Source: Melieria omissa
Taxonomy: Eukaryota > Arthropoda > Insecta > Diptera > Ulidiidae
NCBI GenBank assembly: GCA_963971225.1
Contig: OZ020269.1
Span: 84,358,450 to 84,422,449 of the forward strand
DNA: 64,000 nucleotides
Reading direction: 5' to 3'
Positions 63,991-64,000 of this stretch are shown in pieces (position 1 is the first letter of the stretch; each line of letters opens with the position of its first letter). Below the pieces are notes generated by a model. The model ran no database searches. It saw only the letters and a program-made list of their open reading frames with translations, and was not told the origin of the DNA. Both the position numbers and the translations under genes were made by a program.

Positions 63991-64000
63991 ATGCATCGCT
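63991..64000 (+). CDS. Gustatory receptor, start only (window edge)
   Basis: ATG CAT CGC at 63991 equals the Gr start at 59472; the gene continues beyond the window. Confidence 0.7.

Larger units (their letters stand above)
59766..64000. repeat. 4519-bp tandem duplication, second copy (cut by window end)
   Basis: Every feature of the first copy recurs 4519 bp later: mariner part (59766-60773), GGAGGAC cluster, TTAA MITE (61492-61693), TATA-flanked element (61903-62568) with solo LTR (62090-62495), tRNA-like sequence (62808-62879) and CCCTGC element (63005-63814). Confidence 0.95.

Noticed and set aside
1..64000. CRISPR arrays, bacterial operons or viral integrations
   Set aside because: Direct repeats found are tandem or transposon-derived, not regularly spaced; all coding motifs are eukaryotic receptors or transposable elements.

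Overview
The window is nuclear DNA of a higher dipteran. Genes have short GT-AG introns, insect gustatory receptors (Gr, 7tm_7 family) are tandemly arrayed, and the transposons (irritans-type mariner, maT, BEL/Pao, Ty3/gypsy, several non-LTR families) are typical of flies. A tephritid fruit fly is my guess from the general look of the repeats; it is inference, not proof. No bacterial, viral or organellar segment and no CRISPR array is seen. Nearly every position falls in a Gr unit or a mobile element.

The host backbone is one repeated 'Gr unit'. In order it holds a relic of a divergent second Gr lineage, a spacer, a 72-nt tRNA-like sequence, a short inverted repeat, a two-exon Gr gene of about 400 codons whose poly(A) signal overlaps the stop codon, and a downstream spacer module. 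Four Gr genes look intact: 6202-7474, 11293-12570, 23503-24809 and 48716-49996. One is broken (36899-37873), one is an exon-1 fragment fused in frame to a mariner transposase (59472-60587), and one starts at the window edge (63991).

Two large recent duplications dominate. Positions 1-7110 recur almost unchanged at 30544-37807, where the copy ends inside its Gr gene. A 4519-bp unit, 55247-59765, is followed directly by a second copy running off the end (59766-64000). Either could be real or an assembly artefact such as uncollapsed haplotypes.

Mobile elements fill the rest, many nested. 9.3-10.8 kb: gypsy integrase relic and a non-LTR reverse transcriptase. 13.76-19.7 kb: a maT (DD37D) relic split by an internally deleted BEL element with two identical-looking 259-bp LTRs. 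24.96-29.9 kb: a full-length non-LTR element with an 8-bp target duplication, its ORF1 split by a 730-bp palindromic element. 38.5-40.7 kb: CFDP2-like non-LTR relic with a TTAA insertion. 40.7-44.4 kb: defective gypsy. 45.2-47.8 kb: another non-LTR. 50.1-51.1 kb and 54.96-56.25 kb: irritans mariners. 52.44-54.88 kb: three DNA elements nested inside one another.

The intact genes would act as ligand-gated taste or odour channels in chemosensory neurons. The repeated flanks suggest growth by unequal crossing-over and gene conversion, with transposons breaking individual copies. The most unusual items are the Gr-transposase chimera, the 72-nt tRNA-like sequence before every Gr gene, and two Gr introns that are stop-free, multiples of three and hydrophobic if translated.
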